Shown here one piece after another: positions 15,183 through 16,373 of a stretch of DNA of 16,373 bases. The notes beneath the pieces were generated by a model. That model had not been told where the DNA came from. It made no database searches and saw only the letters and a program-made list of their open reading frames with translations. Numbering within the stretch: the first letter of the stretch is position 1; every line of letters begins with the position of its first letter. The translations under genes and the position numbers were made by a program. This DNA comes from Massilia sp. UBA2709 (lineage in GTDB: Bacteria; Pseudomonadota; Gammaproteobacteria; Burkholderiales; Burkholderiaceae_D), in the NCBI GenBank assembly GCA_002354135.1, contig DEKZ01000114.1, positions 1 to 16,373 on the forward strand, read 5' to 3'.

Positions 15183-15554
15183 ATGAATACACAACAAATA
15201 AAAGGGCTCTGCGGCTGCATTATAGGTGCTGGCTTGGTCTTCATTAGTTACGGCATCTATCAGAATATAACCGGCTCGCGAGAGGTGGTTGATCTCCATG
15301 ACACAATCAAAAGGCAACTTAAGGATCCAGAAAGCGCACAATTCCGTAACACCATGCTGACACGTCAAGACAACGGGCTTGCTTGTGGCGAAGTTAACTC
15401 GAAGAATAGCCTCGGTGGGTATGTTGGCTTTCATCCTTTCGTACGAAAAAAAGGAGATCAACTCAAGAATGACGGATACATTTTTGACAATCCCAGCTAC
15501 GCCTTATATGACGAAGATTTCAAGAGATGCGTAGCTGTTGGGCGCAAAACTTAA
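15183..15554 (+). CDS. Small membrane-anchored protein of unknown function
   Basis: A 123-residue protein, with an alternative in-frame ATG at 15156 giving 132. I prefer 15183 because it puts the hydrophobic segment (about 9-27, with Cys10 and Cys12) at the N terminus as a signal anchor; neither start has a good Shine-Dalgarno site. The rest is hydrophilic and probably periplasmic. It carries KDPESAQFRN (47-56) and CGEVNSKNSLGGYVGFHPF (68-86). I recall this pairing (DPxSAxFRN, then CGxVNxKNxxGGY) from small uncharacterised proteobacterial proteins, and I know no function. Cys68 and Cys116 could form a disulfide. A hand count gives about 45% G+C against about 70% in sampled ast genes, so recent acquisition is likely. 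It is divergent from astC and sits between that operon and its presumed regulator. Confidence 0.7.
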   Translation: MNTQQIKGLCGCIIGAGLVFISYGIYQNITGSREVVDLHDTIKRQLKDPESAQFRNTMLTRQDNGLACGEVNSKNSLGGYVGFHPFVRKKGDQLKNDGYIFDNPSYALYDEDFKRCVAVGRKT

Positions 15555-15589
15555 TTCTTTATTCGATAGTGCTTTTCGTAATCGCGTGT

Positions 15590-15721
15590 CTAAAATACCC
15601 CGTCAATTTCCGCCGGAGCGGGTGACTGGTAGCTTTCGGCCCAGGCCGCGTAAAACGCGATACCGACGGCCACTGCGTTGAAAAAGGAATTGCTCAAGCA
15701 CTCGCGAAGCAGCCGAGCCAT
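15590..15721 (-). CDS. Possible 43-residue membrane microprotein
   Basis: A short frame reading MARLLRECLSNSFFNAVAVG and then about 23 more residues, ending DGVF. Residues about 12-28 are a plausible single transmembrane helix, preceded by Arg residues (N-in topology) and followed by a Pro/Ala-rich tail. It starts 57 nt after the stop of the AraC-family regulator on the same strand, so it could be co-transcribed with it. No strong Shine-Dalgarno site is seen and the protein is not recognised. Coding is supported only by its sensible composition. A leftover of a larger gene is the alternative. Confidence 0.4.
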   Translation of the reverse strand: MARLLRECLSNSFFNAVAVGIAFYAAWAESYQSPAPAEIDGVF

Positions 15722-15778
15722 GTGCCGATCACGCCATCACACAAAACTGACAACTATGTTAGCTCAATGAAGACGCGT

Positions 15779-16373
15779 CTATTCGGCCAGCTTGCGCTGC
15801 CTCTCCTCTCGCGGCGTATTGCCAAACAGCGCCCCAAACGCCGTCGAAAAGTGCGATCCCGACGAAAACCCGCACATCAACCCCACCTGCACGATCGAGT
15901 AATTCGTATCCAGCAGCAGCTGCCGCGCGCGCTTTAACCGAAGTTCGAGGTAGTAGCGCGACGGCAGGCTCCCGAGATACTGTTTAAAGAGCCGCTCCAG
16001 CTGCCGCCGCGACACCCCGGCCAACTGGGCAATCTCGTCGGTCGACAACGGCTCCTCGATATTCGCTTCCATCAAGGTCACCGCCTCGGTCAGCTTCGGC
16101 TGCAGCGTGCCGAAACGCGCCTGCAGGGCCACGCGCTGGCGCTCTTCCTTGCCACGCACGCGGTCGACGCAGAGGATTTCTTTTACCTGCGCCTGCACGG
16201 TCGAGCCGAAAATGATTTCGATCAAGGTGAGCGCGAAGTCGACGGAGGCGGCGCCGCCGCAGCAGGTCAAACGTTCGCCGTCGATTTCGAACAGGTGGGG
16301 CGTGAACAGGGCCTGGTCGGCGCGGCTGTCGGCGCCGGCGTACAGGGACCAGGGCAGCGCGGTGCGCACGCCG
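15779..16373 (-). CDS. argR: AraC/GlxA-family transcriptional regulator, ArgR-like (N terminus outside the window)
   Basis: The C-terminal 198 or so residues of a regulator whose start lies beyond the right edge; the frame is open to the last base and the GTG at 16369 is internal. The visible part begins in a DJ-1/PfpI-like sensing domain (HLFEIDGERLTCCGGAASVDF), which fits the GlxA branch. It ends in an AraC double helix-turn-helix: STDEIAQLAGVSRRQLERLFKQ, then YSIVQVGLMCGFSSGSHFS and FGNTPREER. Pseudomonas ArgR, the arginine-responsive activator of the aru genes, has this architecture and is about 330 residues long. Position upstream of astC on the same strand, plus the candidate ArgR half-site at the astC promoter, supports that role. 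Without the full sensor domain, related regulators such as GbdR or CdhR types cannot be excluded. Confidence 0.8.
   Translation of the reverse strand, partial: GVRTALPWSLYAGADSRADQALFTPHLFEIDGERLTCCGGAASVDFALTLIEIIFGSTVQAQVKEILCVDRVRGKEERQRVALQARFGTLQPKLTEAVTLMEANIEEPLSTDEIAQLAGVSRRQLERLFKQYLGSLPSRYYLELRLKRARQLLLDTNYSIVQVGLMCGFSSGSHFSTAFGALFGNTPREERQRKLAE

Noticed and set aside
1..16373. CRISPR arrays, tRNA or rRNA genes, insertion sequences, phage or toxin-antitoxin genes
   Set aside because: No regularly spaced direct repeats, RNA-gene signatures, transposase motifs or such gene pairs were seen on either strand.

Overview
The window looks like chromosomal DNA from a high-GC betaproteobacterium, most likely Oxalobacteraceae of the Massilia/Telluria type. 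This rests on gene content, hand-counted G+C near 70% in sampled lines of coding sequence, and GTAGGGTGGG-headed palindromic repeats between genes; no search was run. Every confidently recognised gene lies on the minus strand, so the window is described below from its right-hand end, in the direction of transcription.

Right end (about 15.0-16.4 kb): an AraC/GlxA-family regulator of the Pseudomonas ArgR type runs off the window edge. It is followed by a possible 43-residue membrane microprotein, then by an AT-rich (about 45% G+C) plus-strand gene for a small membrane-anchored protein of unknown function. Between that gene and astC is a near-symmetric, regulatory-looking stretch. It has a perfect TATAAT -10 for the ast operon, a dyad over the -35 position, a match to the ArgR half-site (CGTCGC-N8-AA), and an imperfect inverted repeat of about 88 bp.

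Centre (2.66-14.91 kb): a complete arginine succinyltransferase (AST) pathway in the order astC, aruF, aruG, astD, astB, gdhB, astE. Arginine is succinylated (AruF/AruG), dihydrolysed (AstB), transaminated (AstC), oxidised (AstD) and desuccinylated (AstE) to glutamate plus succinate. The embedded 1567-residue NAD-glutamate dehydrogenase GdhB would return glutamate to 2-oxoglutarate, the amino acceptor AstC consumes. The genes are tightly packed: aruG/astD overlap by 8 nt and gdhB/astE are 1 nt apart. The exceptions are an 84-nt gap with a strong hairpin after astC and a 322-nt gap with palindromic repeats between astB and gdhB. The unit ends in a clear intrinsic terminator after astE.

Left end (1-2.6 kb): an old-yellow-enzyme (YqjM-type) flavin oxidoreductase with its own probable promoter/operator, and a DUF2807-like lipoprotein built from a glycine/serine ladder.

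Seven REP-like palindrome copies in three clusters (1-237, 2474-2593, 8600-8673) sit downstream of minus-strand genes. They come in two sequence flavours that share head and tail. Nothing in the window proves a wholly new system. The most original points are the gdhB insertion in the ast cluster, the symmetric control region upstream of astC, the strand-biased astC/aruF hairpin, and the foreign-looking gene between regulator and operon.
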